64,000 nt of DNA. It comes from Sarcophilus harrisii. Its lineage: Eukaryota; Chordata; Mammalia; Dasyuromorphia; Dasyuridae. The notes beneath the pieces were generated by a model. That model ran no database searches. It was not told the DNA's origin and saw nothing but the letters and a program-made list of their open reading frames with translations. Shown here one piece after another: positions 50,257 to 62,789 of this stretch. The stretch covers positions 425,161,669 through 425,225,668 of the forward strand of contig NC_045429.1 of NCBI RefSeq assembly GCF_902635505.1. Direction: 5' to 3'. The position numbers and the translations under genes are program-made. Each line of letters starts with the position of its first letter. The stretch's first letter is position 1.

Positions 50257-53200
50257 AAAAAAGAAGTGAGGGAGGGAGGGAGGAAGGAAGGAAGGAAGTG
50301 AGATAAAGAGGTTAACATTAGCATTTCTAATTTACATATTCCATTATAGAAAGTGAATGGTGAGATACACAGAACAGAGATTTTACAACTACTAGGACCT
50401 TCCCCATGTGGAAACTTGGGAGGAGGGGGGGGGAGAAAATTATTGATTTATTTTTACAAATAAGTCCTGAGCAATAAGAAAACAAAACAAAAACAAAAAA
50501 TAAAGATCCAGATTCATTTTTAGGCAAACAAGTTAGCAGTCTTTTTCTTTGAAAAAGGCTATGAACAAGCTAAGAGCAAGTATTGCTAAAGTAACAGTCT
50601 CAAATAAATAATGTTTTCTCATTGGTTTTTTTTTTTTTTTTCCTCCCTAGTGTGTAAAAGGAAAACCAATTCCCTGAGAGGTAGAGCTGAGGAACTTGAC
50701 TAGAGAGAAAGTCAGCCTGGAGGGAGGAACTGAGAGGAAAAATGTATTACTACCCACAAGAGGATAGGAGCAAGAAAGAGGGAGTACTCTAACAAGCTCT
50801 TTTTCCATCACCATAATAGGACCTTCTCTATACAGTGCTAGAGAGAGATGAGAAACTGAGTACCAAAAAAGTTAAATAATGTGGCCAAAAGCTGCCAGGT
50901 AGTTAGATGACAGAATTTGAGCCCAGATCCTAACTCAAGAGTTCCTGATATCCAGACCAAATGACCCTTAGGAGGAGAAATCATATGGCAAGGGAGGTAG
51001 AAACCATACCAGAAATACCAGAAAACCACTGAACTCGGGGTTTTTGAAGCCCAGGCTTCCTTAATGAAATTGTCCTGGCCATCACTTCAGAGTGAGTGCA
51101 TGGAAGAATATATTAATAACATTAAAGACTTTTATACCATTCCCAAAATGCCACAAAGAGTAATGGCAAGAGGTAAAATTCCACCACACAGAGCAAAAGC
51201 CATTGGTGAAAGGGAGAGAGCCAAAATCAGAGATCAGGATCCAACTGAACTAGCTGTAAGTCATAAAAATCTCAAAGGAAAGTTAAAAAAAAAAAAAAAA
51301 TCAACCAATGAATCAGTAGAAAAAAGGTAAAACCCAAACAGCTAGAAATCCCCACACAAAAGATTTCCCCTCCTAATTTTCATCACCACTTACCTCCAGG
51401 AAAAATCGGGGGCTCTCTGGCTGTGTGGTTAGGGCCCCAATGGCAAATACAGAAGGAAAGGCACACACGAGAACAAAAACCCGCCAGCTGTGGAACTGGT
51501 AAGCAGAACCCATTTGGAAACTCCATCCTGGAAAAAAAGAGAGAGAGAGATATCACTAGAAACCAGAAAGAAGCTCATCTAAAAGCTCCATTCCATTGGA
51601 AGAATACCCATTTTGGAGGGGGGAGATTCTGGGGCTTTTATTCTAATTGAAAATGAATATTCTAATCCTACCCAAATTAAAGGGAGTTTCTGCCTCAAGG
51701 GAGGGGAATTCAAAGGGGTATCTCCAAGAGGGGAAAGGTCCCTTGTGGGGTTCTCACCATAGTGAGGAATGATGGCCCAGGCCATGGCAGCTGCATACAC
51801 ACCACCAATCATCCAGAACATGCAGAGCCAACTCAAATGCTCCCCTCGCTTCTCTTGGGCCAGGAACTCAGAGAAATAGGAGAAGACAATAGGGATAGAC
51901 CCCCCAATCCTGTAGGGAATTTCAGGGAAAAGGTTGTTGAAGAACAGATCAGGAATTAGATCCCCCAGGCCCATTCTCCCTACCTCCATTCCCCACCACC
52001 AAACCCATTTCCTAACTCCTCTCTTCTTCTAAAGATGGGAAAAAGAAACTTCTAAAATGAGGGGTTCTATAGGAAAGGAGGGAGCAGATGGAAAATCTTG
52101 AAGACTAAGAGAACAGTTGAGATGAGGACAGTTACTGGGTCACTGGAGTGACCAAGACGATGGGAAGTTCCAGGGTTTGAATGGGTTCCATATAGTTTGG
52201 AAAATTAGGAATCTGGGAGAAGGAGAAATCTTCTGGGTACTACATAAATCTCTAGTTTAGAGTGGCTTCCACCAGAAGGCATTTCTGAGGAAACTGAGGA
52301 CATTAAAATAGTAATGTACATCTGGGAATGGAAACAGAAGTTGTAGGTGAGTATAAGGAATACTAGAAATGGGGAAAAGAAGGGAAGGAAGAAATCTTTG
52401 GCGTATATGCTCACCCAACCCCAGAGAGCAGGCGGCAAAGGAGGAAAGTGCCATAGCCCTGGACGAAGGACGAAAAAAACGCGAAGACACTGTTGACGGA
52501 GAGTGAGATGAGCAGACACTGTCGCCGACCCAGTCTATCAGCCAAACCCCCCCAGAGAAAGGCTCCAACCATCATACCCAGGTAGACAATGAGACCTGGA
52601 AGAAGGAACATAAGAGGGAAAGGATGGGAAGGTCACTCCAGCCAAATGAATACAAAATGAAGTGAAATTATTGCAGCATGAATCAAGGTTAAACCTGAGA
52701 AAAGACAGCTGCCTGGGATCTTATTCATCTCCAATAAATCTCTCAGTCAGGGAATTCCCATCTCCCCCATTAGATGTAACCTTTATTCCTTCCAACACCA
52801 ATCTCGACCCCTTTCTTTCTTCATAATCTCTTTCCTTTCAAAGTCTGTGGAGCTCTCCTTAATCACCTCTGAGAGGGAGCCACAAGAGTCCTCCCCTGCC
52901 TAAACCTTTTGTCCTCAGACTGTTGGCAATTGGGTTATTACCAGGGTCCACCCAAGTATCAGTAGATTATAGCTTTCTCAGCTTTAGGACTCCGTCACCC
53001 CATCCCCCCACCTGGAACTGACAGCTGGGGGCAAGGTCAAATAGTCTCTCTCTCCCCCATCCAAGCAAAGAACTGGGATTCTAACCTCTCCCAGCAGGGC
53101 ACAAAGGAAGCCTAGATGAACAGAACTGGCCTCCCATTGTGACAGAGATTAAATGCTAGGAAGATAAACCATTGGGGAATGGGAAGTCCTGAGAGGAGGA

Positions 53201-54120
53201 ACACATAATCAAACTCATTACAAGCATACACTCCCAAGACCAGAAGTGGAACAGGTCTCTTTCCCTTGCTCTTTGCAAGCCCTGGTCCGAATCCTTAGGG
53301 GAGGACCACAAGGTTCCCAAACCTTGGTTGGGAATTTGGAAAAAGGAGAAGGAGCTGGAGGAAGGCCCTATTGTCCTCTGAGGGGTTGGTCAGTGCCCTA
53401 TAGTGTTTCTATGGTCAGAGTGGAAATGGAATAGGGGACTACCAAGGAGGTAAGGGGTGAGAGGTGGAAAAGGAACAGGAAAGGCTTTGGTTTCTCACCT
53501 AGCATGCCCTTGTTGGAGTCGGACAAGCACATGTCCTTTTCAGCACTGGGCAGCACAAACCCCACCACGAACACTTCGACCCCATCAGCCATAAGTGCCA
53601 GACCCAGCACAAAATAGAGGGTCCATTGGAACCGGCCATGGCCACACTCCCGCAAGATGGTTTCATATTGCTGGGCCAGCTCTTCCCTCTCCTTCCGTCG
53701 CTGAGCTTCCCCTCCAATTCCAGGGCCTTCTCCATCACCCAGGCCTCCCCTCACCCCAGCCAGGGGAGCCCCATCTGCCAACCGCTCTCCCTTTCCTCCT
53801 GATTCCCCCCGGGGGATTCCCTGATATTCCCCCTCATAGATCTCTTCATCTTCATCGTGGCCCTCAGTAGCATCACTGGATGCACCCCCTTCTTCGTCAT
53901 CTTCCCTAACTCCATCCCCACGGTAATAACCGTCAGCTGGGGCAGGGTAGTCATCATCATCATCCTCCTCCTCAAATCGGGCATAGGACCTCCTGGAATA
54001 TTCATCCTGAACTCTGTCAAGGCCTTTAACCACTTTCTTGGTTGCATGCTTCTTGACCTCTTTTGCAATATCTTTAGCCCCACGGATGAAGGCTGTCCGA
54101 TCTCGGAAGCCTTCATCCAT
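43713..54120 (-). CDS. SV2A: SV2A, synaptic vesicle glycoprotein 2A (12 coding exons)
   Basis: Complete coding region. Exons in transcript order: 54120-53499, 52595-52415, 51909-51758, 51527-51394, 48401-48312, 47979-47869, 47702-47614, 46776-46612, 46181-46048, 45382-45176, 44469-44310, 43896-43713. They sum to 2,229 nt, i.e. 742 residues plus stop, the human SV2A length, and all junctions are AG/GT. The acidic cytosolic N-terminus (FEEEDDDDDYPAPADGYY) is followed by 12 expected membrane segments of the major facilitator fold, with motif A at GGLADRLGRR in the second coding exon. The large luminal loop, residues about 470-600, has N-glycosylation sites NFT, NCT and NST. It ends LPETRGQVLQ. 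SV2A sits in synaptic vesicles, modulates release, and binds levetiracetam. No breaks seen. Confidence 0.98.
45423..45917. repeat. 500-bp pyrimidine tract with C22 run, SV2A intron
   Basis: Nearly pure CT/TG-rich low-complexity DNA between the SV2A exons ending at 46,048 and starting at 45,382, with an unbroken run of 22 C at 45,759-45,780. The long frames across it are artefacts of composition. Confidence 0.95.
47140..47530. repeat. MIR plus L2 tail with (CCTT)n, SV2A intron
   Basis: Reverse MIR at about 47,140-47,290 ('cattttacagatgaggcaca'). L2 tail with an imperfect (CCTT)n array at 47,405-47,487 inserted in it; the tail continues 'gcacagttcctggcacacag'. Confidence 0.8.
48560..49000. repeat. 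SINE fragments with (CA)n, SV2A intron
   Basis: MIR-like on plus at 48,560-48,720 ('tataaaatgagaagattgga'), reverse MIR-like at 48,840-49,000 split by a (CA)15 run at 48,928-48,957. Confidence 0.65.
49610..49860 (-). repeat. MIR/THER1 SINE, SV2A intron
   Basis: 'attaagcacctactatgtac', 'attggagaaactgaagcaga' and 'ttcagggtcacacagctaat' in reverse MIR order. 49,000-49,600 and 50,310-51,390 of the same intron hold no recognised gene. Confidence 0.8.
49951..50301. repeat. Long (GGAA)n array, SV2A intron
   Basis: About 350 bp of purine-only DNA, with a (GGAA)n core at roughly 50,016-50,220, an (AAAG)n part at 50,219-50,260 and GGGA/GGAA flanks. Long GGAA arrays can bind ETS-family factors. Array length is likely to vary between individuals and to be poorly measured in assemblies. 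Confidence 0.97.
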
Positions 54121-56448
54121 GGCAGTGACTGAAGTCTTTGGACACCCCTTAGGGGTCCCCCCTTGGCTTTCTCTCTCCCCCTGTCTTGTCCTTTAAGAAA
54201 CCTCTAGATTTTAGAAGACCCCCTAGTAAATACACTTTACCCCAGGTAAAGTACATTCAAAGAGCTTTGGAAATAGAATGAAAGAGGATGTAGGACCAGA
54301 AAGGGGCATGTATTAAAGGGGTAAGGAGGAAGAGAGGAAGGTTTTGATGGTATTTGGGAGAAAACATAAACCTACAACCTGTTCAACATAGTCAAATAAT
54401 AGGGAATTGGGGAGAGAGAAAGGAAAGGAAAGGAGAATCGGGTTGGCTGGAGCTGAGTTGGAATGTTCAGGCTAACAAAGGGAGAGCAGTCACAGGTCTC
54501 TGTAAGGAACTCTGTAGGTTGTCCTGGAAGAGAAAGGAAAAGAGAAAGAAAAAGAAAATAAAATGAGAACCAGAAAGAAGCCAAACAGTATTCAATGTAG
54601 TCCCTTTCCCATCCCAATCCCTACTATGCCCAACCCAAGTTTCAAAATGGCACCAGAGTGCTAGCATGGTTGAACCAGAGAGGAGAGAAGACTCAGGGTC
54701 ATCTCTTCCCTTCCAGTAATTAGCACCTTCTCACCTTAGCTTTGGAGAACAGGTCCCATCTCTACACAGAATCTGTCTAGAATTCTGTTCCATCAGTTTA
54801 TCCTACCCCTTTCCCTTTCCCTTTAAGCTCAGAAACCCCACCTGCCCTAAAAAGAACTAGACAAAAGGAGATTGGGGGAGGAACTCCAAAGACATATTAA
54901 CATTGTTGTCTAACTTCCTTCAACTCGACACCTTCTTTCTATTTTATTTTATTTTTTGGTCCAATAGTTAAAAGGGTGTGTTTAGCCCTCTGGTCTGGTC
55001 ACCTTGGTTTTCAAACTAATTTATAATAGAAGAGTGTGATGAGGCAGTTTTGGAAGATGGGGTTCCCACATCCTGCCCATCATCACACTTCTAAGGTCTA
55101 AGTCCCACAAGGACAATATCTCCATTTTCTTAGACTGTAATACATTCCTCGTGCCTCTCCATCTGTGTCACAGACAGAATACCATCAAGGTCAGGAAGTC
55201 CTGGGCTCATGGACGGGGCTAGACCTTGGATACCATTGAGTCCAAATGCCTTCATTTTACACATGACAGGATTGAGACCCAGTGAATTTAAGGAACTTGC
55301 TTAAATCATGCCCTTCAATTCAATCCTCAGGTCTCTGACTCCAAAGTCAGACCTCTTTCTACAGTATCTCCCCCTCCTGTGGTGGAACTTACAGAGATTG
55401 ACATAACCAGCTCAACCAGAGCAAAGATTCACATTCTACCAGAAACAGAAACAAATAAGGGCCATCTCTGGGCACAACCAAAGTGGGAGGAAATATTGGC
55501 TAGGTTGAAGGATGAAAGAAAAAGGAAGTGGCTTATGGACTAAGGGACATACGAGGGTGCTGTGACTGTGTCTTCCCAAGGGCTCCAAGATTCCCTGGAA
55601 TGTGACCAACATACACTGCCCATTCATGGCCCATTGTCTTGACCAGGGAAGCAAGTAAAGAATAAAAACTAAGATTTGAGTGGGAGACAGGCCTGGAAAA
55701 GTGCTACCACTTCCCTCCAGGGGCCAATAGCTGGATCCTCTTTCTCTGGTTGGGGTGGAGAGGAGCATCTTCTTTTCAAACATACTTACTTCCAGACTCC
55801 GCCTTCACTTGAGAGGTCTTAGGTCTTCTTCCCAATCTATTCCTAGGAAATCTTCCTCCACCATCCCCCCCCACCCCCCCCAGGACTTCCCCTCCTAATC
55901 CCCACTTAATCCTTTTTGTCCCTCCTCCCTGGGGTTGGGGGAAAGGACTTCAGGGATACTGCATTGCGTCAAAGATTGATGGAGACTATGGGGAGGATGT
56001 GGACTCCCCCAAAATAAAGTTCAAGGAAAAGATCATCGACGTCCACCGGTATGCTCCTATTGGGTGTGTGTAAAGTCTTATTAGAGGAGATTCCTTATAT
56101 TAATAGCTGTAGGTTAAGTTGGGGAAACTGAGGATACCCCCAGATAGGAGTTTGGGAAATAGAGATAGAAAGAACAAAAATCAGAGCCTAGGTTACTCAG
56201 GCTGTATCTAAAACCATGATTAGCTTGACCAAGACTAATGATCCCTTTAATGGAAAGAGGACCAGTTTTGGAGTCAAAAGGCCTCAGTTTCAATCCTGTC
56301 TCTGCTACTTACTTACCTGTGTGACCTTGTACTACCTCTGTGGGACTCAGTTCATCATTTAAAGAAAGAGTGGGATTAGATAGCTTCTAAGGTCCCTTCC
56401 AGTCCTAAATCTATATTTCTGTCATTTTTTTCAGTAACAGAGAACATG

Positions 56449-56485
<37 letters not shown>

Positions 56486-57931
56486 TCCTTATCCCTCAAG
56501 AACTGAAGAATTGTATTCAAGTTATCCCCTCCCCAATCCAAAATGGACCTCCCAAGAGTCCTGCAGGAGGATCTGCCTGAGGCCATACCCTGAGCTTGTC
56601 CCTCCATTTGCCCCAGGGATATGGAGGTCGCTCTCCACAGCATTGGAGCAGCTCATCCTTCTCCTCCTTCTCCAGGTAATAGAGTCACACGGGTCAGATG
56701 AGGGAGAAGAGGAGTCAGAGATTCCAAGAGCTGGCTAAGGCTAGGGGAAATAATGCTATTTTTAGCTTCAGTCTCAGTGAAGTGTATAGAGACAGGGGGC
56801 TAGAGAAAAGGAAGAACCTAGAAGGGTGTAGTATGGAGACAGTCTGGTTATAAATACTGTTAGACCCTAAAAACTGGGATTCTGTAGAGCAAGTGTGTGG
56901 AGGGAATCAGGTGTTTTTAGTTTCCTTAAGCTAACTGTGGTTGGGAGATTTGGGGTATAGGAGGACCCCAATACCTCAAAAGCCCTCAGATATGAGACAC
57001 AATTCATCTTTTCCCCTCCATCTCCCATCACAAGTGACAAGGTCATTGGTAAACTGAATACCTCCAAATCCCCACCCTCCTGAGGATGTTACAGGAGGAT
57101 TGTCCTAGAGCTTCCTACCTCTTTTTCCAGAAGCATAAGCAGAATCTCAGCCCCCACCCTCAAGGATATGCAGAACTGTGCTAACATCTCCCTCCTTCCC
57201 TGCACCCCCTCCCCATTTCATTCCAAGCTTGTGCGTGAGGGAAAGGGCCACTGCTGTGAAGATAAAATGGAGGTGACAGCTGAGACTGTAAGGGAAGGAA
57301 TATGGAGAGACAGGAATTCAAAGACAGGCAGACAGGACACAGGGACAGAGGCCTTCATCAAGACTATTTTTCATATGTCCCCTTCCCCCTCTTTTCCTGA
57401 TCTAGAGGGCAACAGGGCATCAAGAATTAACCATTTTTTTTTCTAAGCCCCTTTTCCATCTCCCACTCCCCCAAGCCTTCATGCTAGACTAATGTCCATT
57501 ATCACCTTCCCCCCCCCCACCCCCCAACATTTGGCGCCTTTATCAACTGCCCATATCTCCAGGTATCAATCCTCATAGTCTTATTCCTGGCTATTTACCA
57601 TTCTCCCCACATGCAAACTCCCCACAATCTGCCCCTCCAAACCTCCCAAATCTCCTACCAGATACAATGTTCTTATTCTGTTTTCATCATTCTGCATCTA
57701 GCCCCTTCCCACTCCCAACCTATTTACCTCAAGCTTCAGACGTTAAAAAGGAGGTATAATCTACCCCCTACCCCCCCCCCCCTTGGCAAGGTCATTTATC
57801 CACGGTCCTGATGTAGGAGAGACTGGGGAGGGAAAGACGAGGTGAGGTTAGATTTGGGGCTTGGGGATTTGGACGGTGATATAATTCAGAGGATTCCCCA
57901 AACGCCCCCCTCGTTCCGAGGTGGGGGGAGG

Positions 57932-57981
<50 letters not shown>

Positions 57982-58191
57982 CTTAGTGGAAATAAATATC
58001 CATCCCCTACAAAAACTCCTGATGAAAGATGAGGACCCCCCCACCTCAAAAAAAAAAAAAAAAAAAGGCAGTGGAGCATAAAATGATTCCAATTTGAATG
58101 GAGAAGAGGATGCTTCAGATGAGGGATTGAATGGGGATGGGAGGAGAGAAGGGAGCCGGAAAAGAAGGGATGAAGGGTCGGGGGGTCTCAC
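54121..58191 (-). other. SV2A 5' intron and its contents
   Basis: Intron between the 5' non-coding exon and the first coding exon, whose likely acceptor is cttcag at about 54,130-54,135, leaving about nine bases of leader. It holds a reverse MIR (55,210-55,370), a forward MIR-like piece (56,235-56,425), (CA)n at 56,451-56,483, (GA)n at 57,933-57,976, C-runs at 57,510-57,525 and 57,770-57,781, and the coding-like island at 55,954. Confidence 0.7.
55954..56048 (+). other. Unassigned coding-like exon on the plus strand
   Basis: A 95-base stretch bounded by acceptor cttcag and donor ccaccg|gtatgc. In one frame it encodes 31 codons reading GYCIASKIDGDYG, EDVDSPKIKFKE and KIIDVHR without a stop. 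The codon pattern (gac tcc ccc, atc atc gac gtc cac) looks like real coding sequence and unlike the DNA around it. I do not recognise the protein. It lies antisense to SV2A in its 5' intron; no partner exon was found. Confidence 0.35.
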
Positions 58192-58330
58192 CTGGGAAGG
58201 GTCCCCGCGGCAATGAAGCAGGGAGGAGGATGTCGGGGCCGCTGGGAGGAGGCAGCGGCAGCTGCTGCTCTGGGTATCAAGGGAAGCGGCAATGCAGACC
58301 TGCCCCCCCACTCACACCCCAGCTCCGCCT
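58192..58330 (-). other. SV2A: SV2A 5' non-coding exon (probable) and promoter area
   Basis: The minus strand ends at a good donor, ccttcccag|gtgaga, at 58,192, in a GC-rich segment with GCAGCTGCTGC-type sequence. With it the gene has 13 exons, the count known for human SV2A. The transcription start was not located; 58,300-58,400 is C/G-rich and probably the core promoter. Confidence 0.6.
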
Positions 58331-58399
58331 CCCCCCCCCCCCAACTCGCGCAGCCGAACATCGGGAGAGACCATTGGGGGGAGGGGGAGGTTGAGGAGA

Positions 58400-59470
58400 C
58401 TAGATGGAAAGGAAAGTACCGACTCAAACCAGAGGTAGGGAGAGATGAAGAGATGGTAGAGGGGATATTTGTCAGAGGGCAGGCGGAAGCCCAGCCTTGC
58501 TCCCCCATAAAGAAGGAAAGAAAAAAATGGGGATTGTCTGGGAAAGAGAGAAGTAGAAAGCTACAGGCGAGGAAGGCAAGGGATAAGCCTTTCCTACACG
58601 TTCTCTGTGAGGTCCAAATCAGGAGAGGCAGCTGTGGGCGCCTTGCTTCTCAGGGAGCATACCAACCAGCCCCTTGTCTGCAATCCCGCAAAATTTCGGA
58701 CTGCTTAAATCCTCAAGTCTCCGAACCTCCCTATAAAAACACCATTCCCCTAATTCCCCCCTTCGGTTAGCCATATGGCAGTACCTTTTACAATACCAAC
58801 AGCACATGCCTAATTAGTGAAAACAGGGTGAATAGAGCTTGATTTAGGGGGTAGATTTCCTAGAGCTTTGGGCTCCTGTCCCCACATCGGAGGGATAGCA
58901 GATATATGCAAACCTCTCTAAGATATCCGAATTTCTGATTATCTGTGGCAAGGAGACCTTCGTCCATCACTCTTTCTTTGCTCATTTATTCCACTACCAG
59001 TTGCAGAAATAGACACGCAAGAGAAAGGGGCATTAACTGAATATCTCCTGCCATTCTCCTTTTCCTTTTTGGTCACATAGTGTGTAAAGGAACAAAAATC
59101 AAGAATTTCCTCACATTTTGCCTTTCCTCCTGCTCCCGCTTCCTCCACCCCTTCCCCAAACCCTTCATCTCCATCCTGGGCTAAGAGACCTCCAACGTCA
59201 GATTTCTCCTCTTGTCAGCGCTTCCTTTTTCCCAGCCCCCACCTAATCCTCCCAAACCACACAACCGAGTGACTAAACCCATGAGCCTTGACTCCCAGGC
59301 ACCATGCTGCTCCCCCTCTAGAGAGGGCTAAGGAATTGAAAAGCAGTTCTATTGGAAAAAGCACTGGACCAGAAAGCAAGACACCTGCATTCTCTCTCCT
59401 CTGTTCTTCCTGTCTGACCTTGGGAAAGTAATTTGTTTCTTTGGTCCTATTTCCTCAATATAAAGCAAGG
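58400..59470. other. Upstream flank of SV2A, no gene seen
   Basis: No gene or clear repeat recognised. In human the next gene on this side is SF3B4; no sign of it appears before the window ends. Confidence 0.4.
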
Positions 59471-59474
59471 CAAT

Positions 59475-59790
59475 TCAGTTCCAATGATCTTGTGATGAAG
59501 AGAGCCATCTACACCCAGAGAGAGGACTGTGGGAACTAAGTGTGGATTTTCACTTTTCGTTGTCTGCTTGCATTTTTTTCTCATTTTTTTTCTTTTTGAT
59601 TTTTCTTCTGCAGCAAGATAATCGTATAAATATGCATGCATACATTGGATTTAACATATATTTGATAATTTGCCATCTAGGGGAGAGGGGGGAATTGGAA
59701 CACAAGGTTTTGCAAGGGTTAATGTTGAAAAATTATCCATGCATGTTTTGAAAATTAAAAAATTTTAATAAAAAGAGAATAAAATAAGGC
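59475..59790 (+). repeat. Marsupial L1 3' end, short
   Basis: Matches the tail at 19,860-20,215: 'gcagcaagataatcgtataa', 'tttgccatctaggggagagg', 'tgaaaaattatccatgcatg'. Strong 5' truncation. Confidence 0.85.
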
Positions 59791-59799
59791 AATTAGACT

Positions 59800-60735
59800 A
59801 AATGGCCCCTAGAACCCCCTTTTTGCTCTAGATTTTTAAAACCCCCCTTATTTATTATTAAAGCCCCCTTATTCAAAAGGAGGTTTCATCTCCTCTCTCC
59901 AAATCTTAATTTAAGTCTCTATGCTAAAATAGGTAAATAATAATAGTCAGTACCCTAGACTAAGATACCTTACCTTCCAGAGAAAGGCAAGAAGGAGTTA
60001 AAGATTCTTAAAATAGATATTATACTAATGGATTAATCAGTGTTTATAATAGTAAATTATTTTATCAATTCATTTTACTGAATCAATGGGAAAGAGATTG
60101 GAATGCAGAATTACCAGTGAATGGCTGAAAGAGCATCAAATTGTATGAGAGTAGTGTGGAAATTTACTAAGAGATAGAGGTGAAAGAAAACAGAATTTTT
60201 ACTGGAGACTACAGTCAACCCAGTCCAGAGTCAAAGACAGTCAACCTAGACCAGATGGAATTTACATCTGGACCCTAGATTGATCATCAAAGAAGATACA
60301 CAGAACTAAGACCCAAGTACCACATGCAGCAGATCATAAAACACTGAGAAAACAAAGAAATAACTTGCAAACAATGTTGTATAGCTTTTTTTATCTTAGT
60401 AAGGAAAACTCAGAGAAATGGAAATTTACTTTCATTTCTTTGTCCCATGCAAGGAATAAGGTTCCTGAAACAAGCTCAACTTACTCACATTTAGCATCAT
60501 GCACACATGTTAATGAAGCTTTTGAATATCAGAATTCCAAGACTGCTGGTGATTGGTCCTAATCTCTCCTACACCCCACCCCTTTAGATCTTAAATAGTT
60601 TACCTTTTTCAGACCCCAAAGAGGCTTCTTAATTTAAATTGTGATTATGAGAATTAGAGTTGACACAATTTCCCTCACTCATCCCAACCCACTGGTTCCA
60701 AGAAGTCTTGTTAACACAGCCCATTTCTCCTTATC
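59800..60735. other. Intergenic, no gene seen
   Basis: AT-rich; no gene or clear repeat recognised. Confidence 0.4.
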
Positions 60736-60739
60736 TAGC

Positions 60740-61065
60740 TTTTTTTCATGGAGGCACAGTATAATAGAAAAAGCACTGCAGGTCGATTTTTTAAAATCTG
60801 AGTTCCAGTCTCAGCCTCTTTTGTTGCTGTGTTACTGTGGTTGAATCATAGGATTTAGAATTGGAAAGAATCTTCCAAGTCATTTAATCCATTAAAATCA
60901 AAGAGATTTTTAAGGAGATTCCTAAATGGGAAGAGAAATGGTTTAAAATTATTTTTGAAGTCCTCCACTCACTTCACCACTCTGAATCTTTCCTTATTTG
61001 TAAAATGGGAATATTTGCTCTACTTCACAAGAATGTTGCGAGATCAAATGAGATATTAAGTATCT
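60740..61065 (+). repeat. MIR-like SINE pieces
   Basis: 'gaaaaagcactgcaggtcga' then 'ttccttatttgtaaaatggg' and 'gttgcgagatcaaatgagat' are MIR/THER-family phrases, probably two copies. Confidence 0.5.
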
Positions 61066-61299
61066 TCTAAAGATAAAGGACCTCATTTAAGTATCTTATA
61101 AAGACAAAATGCCATACAAGTGAATTGAAATTAATGTATTTCCTGCCTTTCTCACTTGGCTTGTGTTGCAAAAGACAACCCAGAAATAGAAGGAAATATA
61201 TATATAACTTATTTTTTACAGTTAAAGCCCGTTCACCAGAACCAGCCTCCAGATCAATTACACAAGGTTCTTCCAATAGGAAGGAAAGGATGAGATAAA

Positions 61300-62510
61300 C
61301 AGGGCATCAGGGACATTAAGTCCCAGAGAAAGGATAAGGATAAAGTAAATTAGCCCCTGACTTCTAGAAGCTTAAACTTTAAGAGAAAACACATGAAACC
61401 TAGTTGAATAACAATGTAAGGCATCCTTCAACAAGAATTAAATTCAACATTTGAATGCCCAGTGCAAGACACCGTTAAGAGACAATGTATCTGAGCTGAG
61501 GAGGAATATAAAGCTAGAAATGACAACAGTCCTTTGCAAGTTATAATCTAGTAGATTAGAATAAAACACAAACATAAATATAATGCAAGCAGGATTAAAG
61601 TACTCAAGAGATCCAGAGTGCTGAGAGGTCCCAGTAAGGAAAGATCAGTCTGAGGGAGGACAAGTGGATGAAATCAGTGAAAGCTACATAGAAAGGATGG
61701 GGCTTAAGCTGCAATTTTTACTTCTGCAAACCAAAGCCTTAATTTTACAAATAAAGAAACTAAGGCAAGACCAGTTAGTTGGCAAGTGTACCTAAAAGTC
61801 AATGTATTGAGCGATCAGGTGATAGAATGGATAGAAATGGGACAAAGTAAAAAGAATGACGCTATTTCATAGGCAGAATCAACTTAAAAGTGGTTGAATG
61901 AGTATAAATGAGGAAAGTGGTTTTGACTTTTGATTTTGAGGCACAAGGAAGAATAGTTGTAATGAGGATAGAAATAGAGAAGTCAGGAAAGAAAGGCAAA
62001 ATGCTCCTCTACTTACTCAATCGATGTATCATGAGTGTGAGGTATCAATAGGACTTGCAAGTAGAATGAGTTCTTTGAGGACAGACCCAAGCACATAGTA
62101 ATGCTGAAGAAATGCTTAACTGGCAATATCATATAAGCTGTTAAATAATAAGGAACTGGAGCTTGGGTAAAAGATCAAGCTAGAGAAGTATCATCAGGAT
62201 AACAAAAGTAATTGAAAATCATAAGACAGATTCAGTTGGGGGGGAGGGAGGTTGAAGTATAAGGCTGAGCCTCTCAGAGTATCATGTATTTAGGTAATGA
62301 AGGAAAAAAAAAGAGTTGGAAATATGCAGATGATGCCTCAGGAGTGATTTTTCCAAATGTTTCGATTGAGTCAAAAACTGCAAATGTCAATGACAATGAA
62401 AACTGAGAAAAGATGAATGCATTTGTCAAGGTGGGCACTGGTGAGTTTGAGAGTAGTTTTAGGAGAGGAGTATGTCAGATTTTGTAGAGTTAAGAAGAGG
62501 TAGTAAGAAA
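61300..62510 (-). repeat. Antisense L2-like sequence, diverged
   Basis: Several phrases ('agtaaggaaagatcagtctg', 'gaggatagaaatagagaagt') resemble reverse L2. No gene seen. Weak assignment by eye. Confidence 0.4.
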
Positions 62511-62745
62511 ATGAGGGCAGCAAAATGGATTGTGCCAGATGAAGTGTCAGGAAGGCCCGAGTTCACATACCGCATCAGATACTTATTAGCTGAATGACCC
62601 TAGACAAGTCACTTAACCATTTTCCCATTTCCTGATATGTAAAATGAGCTGGAAAAAGAAATATTAAACAAATCCAGTATCTGTCAAGAAATCCCCAAGG
62701 GGGTCAAAAAGGTAGATATGACTGAGCAATAAGAATACATTGACA
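62510..62745 (+). repeat. MAR1-type SINE
   Basis: 'gacaagtcacttaaccattt', 'aaaatgagctggaaaaagaa' and 'aggtagatatgactgagcaa' in order. Confidence 0.8.
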
Positions 62746-62789
62746 GTGGATATAAACTACTTCTGATAGAACACATTCTTGTCCTCTCT

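Noticed and set aside
49874-50324. KEGRKEGRKE and LPSFLPSF repeat 'proteins'
   Set aside because: They are products of the GGAA array in different frames, not genes.
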